Shown: positions 44,531 to 52,395 of the stretch, in pieces
Layout: each line of letters starts with the position of its first letter
Numbering within the stretch: position 1 is the stretch's first letter
Assembly (NCBI RefSeq): GCF_000428125.1
Contig: NZ_ATZI01000001.1
Coordinates: forward strand, 1,050,264 to 1,114,263
Length of the DNA stretch: 64,000 nt
Source of the DNA: Bacteroides graminisolvens DSM 19988 = JCM 15093
Lineage (GTDB): Bacteria > Bacteroidota > Bacteroidia > Bacteroidales > Bacteroidaceae
Direction: 5' to 3'
Notes under the pieces: model-generated
The model's input: only the letters and a program-made list of their open reading frames with translations
Database searches by the model: none
What the model was told of the DNA's origin: nothing
Program-made: the position numbers and the translations under genes

Positions 44531-44573
44531 AAAATAAAACAGTGGCTACATTTTGTGGCCACTGTTTTATTTT
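44531..44573 (-). terminator. terminator of tRNA-Trp
   Basis: A 16-bp perfect stem AAAATAAAACAGTGGC/GCCACTGTTTTATTTT with an 11-nt loop lies 4 nt beyond the tRNA 3' end, with T runs on the reverse strand. Confidence 0.9.
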
Positions 44574-44576
44574 ATG

Positions 44577-44649
44577 CACGGGAGGAGAGGCTCGAACTCC
44601 CGACACCCGGTTTTGGAGACCGGTGCTCTACCAACTGAGCTACTCCCGT
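44577..44649 (-). tRNA. tRNA-Trp (anticodon CCA)
   Basis: The reverse strand folds as a canonical 73-nt tRNA. Acceptor stem ACGGGAG/CTCCCGT, D arm AGCTCAGTTGGTAGAGC, anticodon loop CTCCAAA with anticodon CCA, T arm GGGAG-TTCGAGC-CTCTC, discriminator G. CCA is not encoded. Confidence 0.97.
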
Positions 44650-44659
44650 GTTTGCGGTG

Positions 44660-44690
44660 CAAAGGTAGTAGAATATCCCGAATTAGCAAG
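44660..44690 (-). promoter_or_regulatory. promoter CTTG-N19-TACCTTTG of tRNA-Trp
   Basis: Reverse-strand CTTG (44687-44690) and TACCTTTG (44660-44667), 10 bp before the mature tRNA 5' end. Confidence 0.65.
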
Positions 44691-44786
44691 AGTTGTAAGG
44701 GAATACTTTTTTATTTTCTAACCTATAAATTTGCTTGGTGCTGATAATCAGCTCTCTACCCTATTTTTTTATCTGACTGAAAAAAG

Positions 44787-45383
44787 CTACATCATCTGCA
44801 AGTCTTGAAACATGATGCGATAGGATGCAACTTTTCTCTCTAAAGGGAGTGGATACGCTCTTGAAGAAGAAGGCATACGGTAAAGTCTCAATGCTCGATT
44901 GTTAAATACAAATTCTGAAAAATCCCCCAACTTGGGTTCTTGTATGTCGAACTGTTTGAGTAAAGTTTCCGTTGCTTTTTGCCCAGTAGTAACAATAGCT
45001 TTGCATTGAGGTAAGAGGTTGAGTAGTCTTCTGATATCTGTTTGTTCAACAACTTCTAAAAACTTGTCGGAGGCATTGTCTTGTAAACGTTTTATGGAAG
45101 ATGCCGTATCATACAATGCTATACCCTTTTCAATAAGAAACTTAATAATACTTTCTCTGTCAAATGTTTTTAAGGGTTCTCTTAGAAAATGACTCTTATT
45201 ATCATAATATAATAGCCCCATAATACGCCACATGTCGTTATTCCAATTCGGATAATAAAAATCCATTGACCATCTTTTTTGTTGAGGAGGAAAGCTGCCC
45301 AGCATCAATAGACTAGCTTGAGGGGGCAGAAATGGCTTTAACGGATGTATTTCTATTGGTATTTCTTCTAATTTATTTGGCAT
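44787..45383 (-). CDS. uracil-DNA-glycosylase-fold protein
   Basis: This 198-aa protein belongs to the UDG superfamily: LLMLGSFPPQQKRWSMDFYYPN is the region of the catalytic loop (GxFPP type) with the pocket Tyr, and AIVTTGQKATETL resembles the second motif region. Unlike family 1 Ung, the acid for catalysis is not obvious. It may bind or process damaged bases in DNA rather than only uracil. It is alone, with its own -7 element. A radical SAM/DUF4130 pair of the sort linked to UDGs lies 6 kb away. Confidence 0.78.
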   Translation of the reverse strand: MPNKLEEIPIEIHPLKPFLPPQASLLMLGSFPPQQKRWSMDFYYPNWNNDMWRIMGLLYYDNKSHFLREPLKTFDRESIIKFLIEKGIALYDTASSIKRLQDNASDKFLEVVEQTDIRRLLNLLPQCKAIVTTGQKATETLLKQFDIQEPKLGDFSEFVFNNRALRLYRMPSSSRAYPLPLERKVASYRIMFQDLQMM

Positions 45384-45414
45384 AATTTATTAGTTAATGG
45401 ATTTAATTTCCCTT

Positions 45415-45422
45415 CAAAAATA
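45415..45422 (-). promoter_or_regulatory. -7 element TATTTTTG of the UDG-like gene
   Basis: Reverse-strand consensus 32 bp from the start at 45383. Confidence 0.5.
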
Positions 45423-45451
45423 AGAATCAAAAACATACTATTTGCTTTATG

Positions 45452-45485
45452 TTTGCTTGCTTCTTAATTAAATTAACTATTTTTG
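45452..45485 (+). promoter_or_regulatory. promoter TTTG-N22-TATTTTTG of the DUF5020/NCS2 pair
   Basis: TTTG at 45452-45455 and TATTTTTG at 45478-45485; a CTTG at 45456-45459 gives 18-bp spacing as an alternative. The first ATG is 30 bp downstream. Confidence 0.5.
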
Positions 45486-45515
45486 CACCTTTAATTATCC
45501 GAATTACATAAGTTT

Positions 45516-46220
45516 ATGAAACGATTAGCAACAATTTTCTTCTTAGCGCTTGCTCTGAGCATTTTTGGTTTACGTGCGCAAAACATTCAGTTACACTATG
45601 ATTTTGGTCGTGCGTTGTATGACAAGAACATGGATGTTCGTCCATTGTTAACTAGTACTGTAGAAAAATTCCAGCCAGACGATTGGGGAAGTACTTTCTT
45701 CTTTGTCGATATGGACTATAACTCTAAAGGCGTTGAGCAGGCATATTGGGAAATAGCCCGCGAATTAAAATTTTGGGACGGTCCTTTATCTCTTCATTTA
45801 GAATACAATGGCGGTCTGGCAAAAACATATTCTATTAATAATGCTTATATGCTTGGTGGAACTTATACATATAACAATGCATCTTTTAGCAAAGGATTTT
45901 CATTGACTGCAATGTATAAATACATTCAGAAGAATGATTCACCTAATAATTTTCAATTAACTGGTACTTGGTATATGAATATGAATGATAACCTCTTTAC
46001 GTTCTGCGGTTTTGCTGACCTTTGGAGAGAAGAGACCTGGTTTAATTCAAAACTCACATTTCTTACCGAACCTCAATTTTGGGTTAACTTGAATAAAATA
46101 GATGGAGTAAATGATAAATTCAATCTTAGTGTGGGCACTGAAGTAGAAGTGAGTAATAACTTCTATAAAGGTAGAGCCTATGTGATTCCTACTCTTGCTT
46201 TGAAATGGACTTTAAATTAA
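45516..46220 (+). CDS. DUF5020 family outer-membrane barrel (Tsx-like)
   Basis: This 234-aa exported protein (signal peptide ending near LRAQ, residue 22) has beta-barrel periodicity. The motifs are LHYDFGRALY, DWGSTFFFVDMDYNSKG, YWEIARELKFWDGPLSLHLE and the final strand YVIPTLALKWTLN. The fold resembles Tsx, the nucleoside channel of enteric bacteria. It precedes an NCS2 nucleobase permease by 9 bp, so a role in bringing nucleosides or bases across the outer membrane fits well. The link to nucleosides is an inference from fold and neighbour. Confidence 0.78.
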   Translation: MKRLATIFFLALALSIFGLRAQNIQLHYDFGRALYDKNMDVRPLLTSTVEKFQPDDWGSTFFFVDMDYNSKGVEQAYWEIARELKFWDGPLSLHLEYNGGLAKTYSINNAYMLGGTYTYNNASFSKGFSLTAMYKYIQKNDSPNNFQLTGTWYMNMNDNLFTFCGFADLWREETWFNSKLTFLTEPQFWVNLNKIDGVNDKFNLSVGTEVEVSNNFYKGRAYVIPTLALKWTLN

Positions 46221-46229
46221 TCTGCCTGA

Positions 46230-47555
46230 ATGAAAACAGATTTAATCTATGGGGTTGAAGATCGCCCACCATTTAAAGATGCAATATTTGCTGCATTACA
46301 GCATCTACTTGCTATTTTTGTGGCTATTATTACCCCTCCGCTTATCATTGCAGGAGCCTTAAAACTTGATGTTGAAAAAACAAGTTTTTTGGTATCCATG
46401 TCACTCTTTGTTTCAGGAATCTCTACATTTATACAGTGTAAACGCTTCGGCCCGGTCGGGGCTCGTTTATTGTGTATTCAAGGAACCAGTTTTTCATTTA
46501 TCGGTCCCATTATAACAACGGGTCTGATGGGGGGATTACCACTTATATTTGGTGTATGTATGGCTGCTGCTCCCGTTGAAATGGTTATCAGTCGTACTTT
46601 TCGCTATATGCGCAATATTATCACTCCTTTGGTTTCTGGAATCGTAGTTCTTTTGATTGGCTTAAGTCTGATTAAAGTTGGAGTTGTATCATGTGGAGGC
46701 GGATATGGAGCTATGGATAATGGAACCTTTGGCTCGTGGGAAAATCTCTCAATAGCAGGTTTGGTTTTACTGAGCGTTTTATTTTTTAATCGCAGTAAAA
46801 ACAAATATCTCCGTATGAGTTCCATTGTGTTGGGAATTTGTTTGGGATATGGGTTGGCTTTTGCTTTGGGTAAAGTCGATATGTCATCTTTGAATTTAAA
46901 TCTACTTACGAGTTTTAATATCCCGATGCCATTTAAATACGGACTTGATTTTAATATTTCCTCATTTATTGCTATCGGTTTAGTCTATTTGATTACGGCT
47001 ATTGAAGCTACCGGAGATGTGACCGCAAATTCTATGATTTCCGGATTAGACATTGAGGGGGAAGGATATGTGAAAAGAGTTTCTGGAGGTGTATTAGCTG
47101 ATGGATTTAATTCTTTTCTGGCAGGAGTTTTCAATTCTTTTCCAAATTCAATCTTTGCTCAGAACAATGGAATCATACAACTTACTGGAGTGGCAAGTCG
47201 CTTTGTAGGATATTACATTGCTGCCATGCTTGTACTGCTGGGTCTTTTCCCTATTGTAGGTGCAGTGTTTTCCTTAATGCCCGATCCTGTATTGGGTGGA
47301 GCTACTTTACTCATGTTCGGAACTGTAGCAGCGGCTGGTGTCCGCATTGTTTCTTCTCAACAAATTGGTCGTAAAGAAACACTTGTATTGGCTGTCAGCT
47401 TGTCACTCGGCTTAGGGGTTGAACTTATTCCTGATATTTTAATAAATGCTCCTGATGCGATTAAGGGTATTTTCTCTTCCGGTATCACTACAGGTGGACT
47501 AACAGCTATTGTAGCCAATGCAGTGATACGCGTTAAAGAAGAAGGTGAAATTTAA
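46230..47555 (+). CDS. NCS2 nucleobase:cation symporter (xanthine/uracil permease family)
   Basis: This 441-aa inner-membrane carrier has about 12-14 helices and the NCS2 marks QHLLAIFVAIITPPLII (residues ~24-40), AIEATGDVTANSMISG (conserved Glu-Ala-Thr-Gly) and SQQIGRKETLVLAVSLSLGLG. The pattern is nearest to xanthine/uric acid permeases, but the base is not decided by sequence alone. It is coupled to the DUF5020 barrel gene. Its stop overlaps the end of the converging KamA-like gene by 4 bp. Confidence 0.92.
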   Translation: MKTDLIYGVEDRPPFKDAIFAALQHLLAIFVAIITPPLIIAGALKLDVEKTSFLVSMSLFVSGISTFIQCKRFGPVGARLLCIQGTSFSFIGPIITTGLMGGLPLIFGVCMAAAPVEMVISRTFRYMRNIITPLVSGIVVLLIGLSLIKVGVVSCGGGYGAMDNGTFGSWENLSIAGLVLLSVLFFNRSKNKYLRMSSIVLGICLGYGLAFALGKVDMSSLNLNLLTSFNIPMPFKYGLDFNISSFIAIGLVYLITAIEATGDVTANSMISGLDIEGEGYVKRVSGGVLADGFNSFLAGVFNSFPNSIFAQNNGIIQLTGVASRFVGYYIAAMLVLLGLFPIVGAVFSLMPDPVLGGATLLMFGTVAAAGVRIVSSQQIGRKETLVLAVSLSLGLGVELIPDILINAPDAIKGIFSSGITTGGLTAIVANAVIRVKEEGEI

Positions 47556-49651
47556 TTTTTTATCTCCAGATTACTAATTCTACTAGTTATACTGTACAAA
47601 GGCGACGGATACTCGTATATTTTAAAACGAGGTTCCGTCGTTCCTTTTGTATAATACCATAACGTTGCATATTCTTCAATGTTTTCACCCATTGTGTCCA
47701 GTTGCCTCAAATAGGCAGCCAGCGATTTATTCTCAACAATGAATACATTGCCCATTTGATTGATGATGGGACTATGCTTACGCGAACCATCATGATCAAA
47801 TAACATGATTCTTTTTCCCTCGGCAGTAATACCAACTGTTTGGAAGGTCATGCTTTTACCAATGGCAGGTAAATTAAGAACATTTCGATCTGTTGCCAAG
47901 AAAGGTAAATCGTGTTTTTTCAGGAATGTGGCGATAAGATTCCCCTTTTCATTATTTTCTTTGAGCAACTCATCTAATTCAGTTTTCTGACAATCGTTTA
48001 ATTCTCCCCATATTTTCTCTTCTGTTTGCTCTTGTATAGATCGACTGATAGGTGCAAACACGGCATAGTTTTCATTAAATCCTTTTACAGAAAAAGTATA
48101 ATAGCAGAGAACTCCCGCTTTATTGAGTACCTCACGCAGTCGTGCTGTATGTCCTCTTCTTGACGCTGCCACGTTATAGACCAGTTGATTCGTTATTAGC
48201 CATCCGGCAGAAAGTAATTTTTTTATGGAATCAAGAGCTTCGGGGGTCACTTCCAGTGGGGTTTGAAAATGTGTTTGAATAATAAACTGTTTTATGCCTA
48301 TCATACTTCCTCTTTGTTTCACATCCTTCAGAATATCAATCAGTTCTTTATCAACCCTCATCGGGAGATAAGCCAATAAGCGACTTCCTAAGCGAATACG
48401 AGTTAGTTCTGCGTATTTTTCACCATCTGGTCTTTGCAAATTAGCTTTCTGTTTGTTTTTAGCCATCTGCAGTACAGCTTCCAAAATATGTTTTAACGTT
48501 TTATTTTGGCTCATTAAGGCATCTCCTCCTGTGATGAGAATGTCACGTAATTGGGTATCTTCTTCAAAATAAGCCATCAAGCGTTTTAGCTTTTTGTTCC
48601 ATGATTCTTTCGGCTTCAATGATTCTAGCTCAAAGTTAAGCCTTTCACTTTGGAAATCGTACATGCGTTGACAAGAAGCACATAAGCCACCACAGGCCCT
48701 CCCCATACTGTCGGGAATTAAAATGGCGACCTCCGGATACCTACGGTGGATGTTATTTCCCTCAGGAAGCAGCCAACCCGCTGCGTTGGGTTTTCCAGAT
48801 ACCACTAAATCTTCTTTTTCCCAAGCTTTGATATTGCCATACGTGTCAACCAGTTCTGGTGAATAAAGAATATAGCTTCTGATAGCTTCGTCGTCATACC
48901 CTTGCTGCGTTGTATTTAGTAGTGACAGATAATATGGAGTAGCAAAAAAAGGCATTTTCTTTTTACGTGCCCGCACAAGCAGTTGCATGGTTTTATCAGA
49001 TAAAGAATTGCCTAGTAAGGTATTTAGCTCAGTAGGGCTCTTTGCAGCCATAGCCAGATGGAAACGATAATCATTCCACCAATATCTTACTTTTTCAAGC
49101 TTGCCTTCTTCAGATAGATTTTCTTCAAAGGTGTAACGTGAATGAACCGTTTTTTTTTGCTCAATTTTTTTGCTTAAGATTCTAATCATACGTTCTTTAT
49201 TTTGAACTCTGATAGTTACTGTATCTTTATCGATGCCCGTACTCCAACGCCCCATTTGCCTTTTTATCTTGCTTGTTGATGTTGATTTGCTGTCGGCCCA
49301 ATCATTTTCGTAGAACAAGAAAAATAAGTCGATAAATAAATCAGTGCTTGCTTCTGTTTTATCAAGTGGGTTTTTGAGGTAGTTCCAAAGAAGTGTCAAG
49401 GTTTGAATATGCATATCTTCGCCGGTAGAAAGTTCGTTGATGTTTTTCCCATCGTATTCAATCAGCATTCGAATATGCTCACTTCTTCTAGCATTCCATT
49501 CATTATGCAAGCCAACGTATTCATTTAATTTCTGTTTGAATTCGTTTTCATCGCAGGAGCTCTCGGCCATAGAAACTATGTCGGGCAGCCTTTGTTTATA
49601 CATGATTTTTAGTTCGGAAAGAGTAAGTGAAAGCATTTTCTTTTGTTTCAT
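47552..49651 (-). CDS. large KamA-family radical SAM protein (lysine 2,3-aminomutase-like)
   Basis: This 699-aa protein has the KamA-type radical SAM core in its middle (about 310-560): CGGLCASC is the CxxxCxxC cluster motif, ILITGGDALMSQNKTL the GGDPL-like motif and KQFIIQTHFQTPLEVTPEAL the substrate-region motif. A candidate PLP-binding Lys lies in LPAIGKSMTF (~617). Compared with lysine 2,3-aminomutase (~415-440 aa), it carries ~300 extra N-terminal residues that are helical and unfamiliar. An amino acid substrate or PLP-dependent mutation is therefore only possible. It is transcribed alone. Confidence 0.85.
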   Translation of the reverse strand: MKQKKMLSLTLSELKIMYKQRLPDIVSMAESSCDENEFKQKLNEYVGLHNEWNARRSEHIRMLIEYDGKNINELSTGEDMHIQTLTLLWNYLKNPLDKTEASTDLFIDLFFLFYENDWADSKSTSTSKIKRQMGRWSTGIDKDTVTIRVQNKERMIRILSKKIEQKKTVHSRYTFEENLSEEGKLEKVRYWWNDYRFHLAMAAKSPTELNTLLGNSLSDKTMQLLVRARKKKMPFFATPYYLSLLNTTQQGYDDEAIRSYILYSPELVDTYGNIKAWEKEDLVVSGKPNAAGWLLPEGNNIHRRYPEVAILIPDSMGRACGGLCASCQRMYDFQSERLNFELESLKPKESWNKKLKRLMAYFEEDTQLRDILITGGDALMSQNKTLKHILEAVLQMAKNKQKANLQRPDGEKYAELTRIRLGSRLLAYLPMRVDKELIDILKDVKQRGSMIGIKQFIIQTHFQTPLEVTPEALDSIKKLLSAGWLITNQLVYNVAASRRGHTARLREVLNKAGVLCYYTFSVKGFNENYAVFAPISRSIQEQTEEKIWGELNDCQKTELDELLKENNEKGNLIATFLKKHDLPFLATDRNVLNLPAIGKSMTFQTVGITAEGKRIMLFDHDGSRKHSPIINQMGNVFIVENKSLAAYLRQLDTMGENIEEYATLWYYTKGTTEPRFKIYEYPSPLYSITSRISNLEIKN

Positions 49652-49699
49652 GCGCGTCGTTGTTTATAAGTTCTTAATTGAGATATTTGCATAAATATA

Positions 49700-49733
49700 A
49701 CAAAAAAAAGCGGAAGATCAATTCTTCCGCTTT
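49700..49733 (-). terminator. intrinsic terminator of the 210-aa hypothetical gene
   Basis: AAAGCGGAAGA/TCTTCCGCTTT (11 bp, TCAAT loop) followed on the reverse strand by TTTTTG. Confidence 0.85.
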
Positions 49734-49809
49734 CAAACTCGTGCGTTTATTAAGAAAAAAAAAGTTTTTTTGTTCCCTTTTCTAATCAATACAAACAGTT
49801 TTATTTCAA

Positions 49810-50442
49810 TTATTTAGCGATGTCTCCTTTTTGTTTGGGTTCCTTTTTGGCTAACAAAACAATATTGTACACATATTCCGTCATCCATTGTTCTGAGTAC
49901 CCTAATCGTTCTTTATACTGTCTTACGGCAGTCGCTGTTTTATGCACATCGTCAGCCTTCCACACTTTCTTGGTACATACTTCGTGAACGGTTTTCTCTG
50001 TCATTCCTTTCAAAATCTTTTTGAATAATAAAGGTATGCGGAATTTCCATTGCATAAGGTTTCCCATCAGCATCATCAAGTCATTTGAAAATCCTTGGTA
50101 CATAAACAGATACGCTTGTATGTCATTTGGCGTTTTACAACTCTTTTTGACCGATGCATCAATTTCTTTGAAGAAGTTTTCACTTAATCCATAATCCTGC
50201 ATCAACATTTTGCGTGCACGTGATTTTTCGGCTAATCCCAATTTTCCATTTTGTGTCTGCACTTTAAACATACGTTTAAATTGTGCAACATCGGGAATGA
50301 AATTAATATTGGTGATTCCAAGATTTACAGCAATGACCGATTGAAAATAAACGCGGGTGAGTGAAACGAAATCTTCCACATTGCCAACGTTGCTGTTACC
50401 GTCTCCGGTGTCCTTTTTTAATAATTTAGATAACAAGCTCAT
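49810..50442 (-). CDS. conserved hypothetical protein, 210 aa
   Basis: A mostly helical, basic, cytoplasmic protein: N-terminal MSLLSKLLKKDTGD, then VEDFVSLTRVYFQSVIAVNL and a long Lys-rich body ending KKEPKQKGDIAK. No signal peptide or membrane helix is clear, although the FMYQGFSNDLMMLMGNLMQW stretch is hydrophobic. I do not recognise a catalytic motif. It has its own -7 element and terminator. Function unknown. Confidence 0.75.
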   Translation of the reverse strand: MSLLSKLLKKDTGDGNSNVGNVEDFVSLTRVYFQSVIAVNLGITNINFIPDVAQFKRMFKVQTQNGKLGLAEKSRARKMLMQDYGLSENFFKEIDASVKKSCKTPNDIQAYLFMYQGFSNDLMMLMGNLMQWKFRIPLLFKKILKGMTEKTVHEVCTKKVWKADDVHKTATAVRQYKERLGYSEQWMTEYVYNIVLLAKKEPKQKGDIAK

Positions 50443-50499
50443 TATTTATAAGAGTTATATTATTGATTCTTACTATTTTTATATATGATCATGAAAGTG

Positions 50500-50507
50500 C
50501 AAATGTA
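50500..50507 (-). promoter_or_regulatory. -7 element TACATTTG of the 210-aa hypothetical gene
   Basis: Reverse-strand consensus 58 bp upstream of the ATG at 50442. Confidence 0.5.
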
Positions 50508-50746
50508 CAAATAAAAAGAATGATCATTTCAGTTTGAAACAGAATTTATGATTTTCAAATACAGTTTCGGTTATATCAAACCGAATAGATTTGGCTGGTA
50601 AGTGCCCAACTACACTTCTTGATGTTTGGGCCAGTTATGAATGCCTCTAATCGGTTTTTCAGATGCAAAAGTATAGAAAAAAAACGATTTGAGTATGCTG
50701 TGAGTCCTTTTAAGGCTTTTTTATTAAAAAAAAGATTCTCAACTAT

Positions 50747-50776
50747 GTTGTTATTTGCGGAAAGAATGTAATTTTG
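50747..50776 (+). promoter_or_regulatory. promoter GTTG-N18-TAATTTTG of the H1-like gene
   Basis: GTTG at 50747-50750 and TAATTTTG at 50769-50776, with the ATG 37 bp downstream. Confidence 0.5.
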
Positions 50777-50812
50777 CCGACCAAATATTAACGAAACATT
50801 ATAAAAAGGATT

Positions 50813-50989
50813 ATGAAAGAACTAGTAGAAAAGGTAAATCAGCTGGTAGCTGAATTCCTAAAAGACGCTGAAGCACAAATTGAGAACGGAAACAAAGCTG
50901 CAGGTACACGTGCTCGTAAAGCTTCTTTAGAGATTGAAAAATCAATGAAAGAATTCAGAAAAGCATCTTTAGAAGCTTCTAAGAAATAA
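50813..50989 (+). CDS. histone H1-like (Hc1-type) small protein
   Basis: A complete 58-aa ORF, MKELVEKVNQLVAEFLKDAE then AQIENGNKAAGTRARKASLE and a Lys-rich end. The first half is a helix and the second half is basic with ARKASLE/RKASLEASKK repeats, like the Hc1-type nucleoid proteins seen in Chlamydia and Bacteroidota. It probably binds DNA non-specifically. An AAAAAGGA ribosome-binding-like stretch precedes the ATG. A terminator follows, so it is a single-gene unit with likely high expression. Confidence 0.85.
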   Translation: MKELVEKVNQLVAEFLKDAEAQIENGNKAAGTRARKASLEIEKSMKEFRKASLEASKK

Positions 50990-51013
50990 ATTTCATCTTT
51001 TCAAAAAGCAGTT

Positions 51014-51044
51014 AGACCACTCTGATAAAGAGTGGTCTTTTTTT
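51014..51044 (+). terminator. intrinsic terminator of the H1-like gene
   Basis: AGACCACTCT/AGAGTGGTCT (10 bp, GATAA loop) followed by seven T residues. Confidence 0.92.
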
Positions 51045-51065
51045 GTTATAACAATATAATGTCTA

Positions 51066-51096
51066 ATTGATTTTTGACTGATAATTACTATCTTTG
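51066..51096 (+). promoter_or_regulatory. promoter ATTG-N19-TATCTTTG of the radical SAM DNA-repair pair
   Basis: ATTG at 51066-51069 and TATCTTTG at 51089-51096, with the ATG at 51130, 33 bp downstream. Confidence 0.55.
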
Positions 51097-51129
51097 GCTC
51101 TACGATTTTAAGTACTTAAAGTGCTGATT

Positions 51130-52395
51130 ATGAACGCAGATGTGCTCGAAAAATTAAAGATATTGGCTGAGTCGGCCAAGTACGACGTATCTTGTTCGTC
51201 TAGTGGAACCGTTCGCTCCAATCAGAAGGGCGCATTGGGGAATACTGTAGGCGGATGGGGCATTTGCCATAGCTTTGCGGAAGATGGTCGTTGCATATCG
51301 CTGCTTAAAATCATGCTTACCAATCATTGCATTTATGATTGTGCCTATTGCATCAACCGCCGCAGCAATGATTTGCGACGAGCAACATTCTCCGTTACTG
51401 AATTGGTAGAGCTTACAATGGAATTCTATCGTAGGAATTACATTGAAGGACTTTTTTTGAGTTCCGGAGTGGTTCGTAACCCTGATTATACCATGGAGCG
51501 ACTGGTGCGCGTTGCTAAAGATTTGCGGCAAGTGCATCGGTTTAACGGATATATACACCTTAAAAGTATTCCGGGGGCAAGCCGGGAGTTGGTGAATGAA
51601 GCCGGATTATACGCGGATCGATTAAGCGTAAATATTGAAATCCCGAATGAAGAGAGCTTAAAACACCTGGCACCCGAAAAAGACTTTAAGAGTGTCTTTC
51701 AACCGATGAAATATATTCAGCAGGGAGTACTTGAGAGCAGTGAAGAGAGAAAGAAATATCGCTATGCACCGCGTTTTGCTCCTGCCGGACAAAGTACGCA
51801 GATGATTGTGGGGGCCACTCCTGAAACAGACAAAGACATACTGCGCCTTTCTTCCGTGCTTTATCAACGTCCAACAATGAAGCGCGTTTATTATTCGGGC
51901 TATGTTTCGGTGAATACTTACGATAAACGTCTACCAGCGTTGAAACAGCCTCCTTTGGTTCGGGAGAACAGGTTGTATCAGGCCGATTGGCTACTCCGTT
52001 TCTACCAATTTAAAGTGGATGAGATTGTCAATGATGCCTATCCTGATCTTGACTTAGAGGTCGATCCTAAGTTGTCGTGGGCATTACGGCATCCCGAACA
52101 ATTTCCGGTCGATGTGAACAAAGCTGATTACGAATTGCTGTTGCGTGTTCCCGGTATCGGAGTGAAATCGGCTAAGCTCATTATTACTTCTCGCCGTTAC
52201 GGAAAGTTGGGCAGTTATCAGTTGAAGAAAATAGGGATTGTGATGAAGAAAGCACAGTACTTTATTACCTGCAACGAGTTAACAGTTCGTACAGTCAATG
52301 AAATGACGCCTCAAACTGTTCGAAAACTACTTGTGCCGTCGGGTAAGAAAAACCTGGATGACAGGCAATTGTTACTTAACTTTGTTGACGAATGA
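51130..52395 (+). CDS. putative DNA modification/repair radical SAM protein (UDG-linked type)
   Basis: From MNADVLEKLK (51130; a GTG at 51121 is less likely) the protein is 421 aa. It has the radical SAM cluster CIYDCAYC at ~residue 71, GLFLSSGVVRNPDYTME nearby, and RFAPAGQSTQMIVGA. A C-terminal helix-hairpin-helix follows (DVNKADYELLLRVPGIGVKS), typical of DNA-binding repair factors. The family is known to be encoded with a DUF4130 protein, and exactly that follows with ATGA overlap. It may repair or modify DNA bases; no substrate is proven. Confidence 0.9.
   Translation: MNADVLEKLKILAESAKYDVSCSSSGTVRSNQKGALGNTVGGWGICHSFAEDGRCISLLKIMLTNHCIYDCAYCINRRSNDLRRATFSVTELVELTMEFYRRNYIEGLFLSSGVVRNPDYTMERLVRVAKDLRQVHRFNGYIHLKSIPGASRELVNEAGLYADRLSVNIEIPNEESLKHLAPEKDFKSVFQPMKYIQQGVLESSEERKKYRYAPRFAPAGQSTQMIVGATPETDKDILRLSSVLYQRPTMKRVYYSGYVSVNTYDKRLPALKQPPLVRENRLYQADWLLRFYQFKVDEIVNDAYPDLDLEVDPKLSWALRHPEQFPVDVNKADYELLLRVPGIGVKSAKLIITSRRYGKLGSYQLKKIGIVMKKAQYFITCNELTVRTVNEMTPQTVRKLLVPSGKKNLDDRQLLLNFVDE

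Larger units (their letters stand above)
50443..50812. other. 370-bp divergent intergenic region
   Basis: It holds the reverse -7 element TACATTTG (50500-50507) of the 210-aa gene and the forward promoter of the H1-like gene (50747-50776). Between them, AT-rich sequence with no ORF above 30 codons that looks coding. A partly repeated GTTTCGGTT/AACCGAA dyad lies near 50566-50586. Confidence 0.5.

Noticed and set aside
44514..44606. N-terminal extension of the DUF454 gene
   Set aside because: Would be translated through the terminator and the tRNA-Trp gene.
45423..45515. purine riboswitch upstream of the DUF5020/NCS2 pair
   Set aside because: The leader is only ~25-30 nt, too short for an aptamer, and no conserved purine-riboswitch core is seen.
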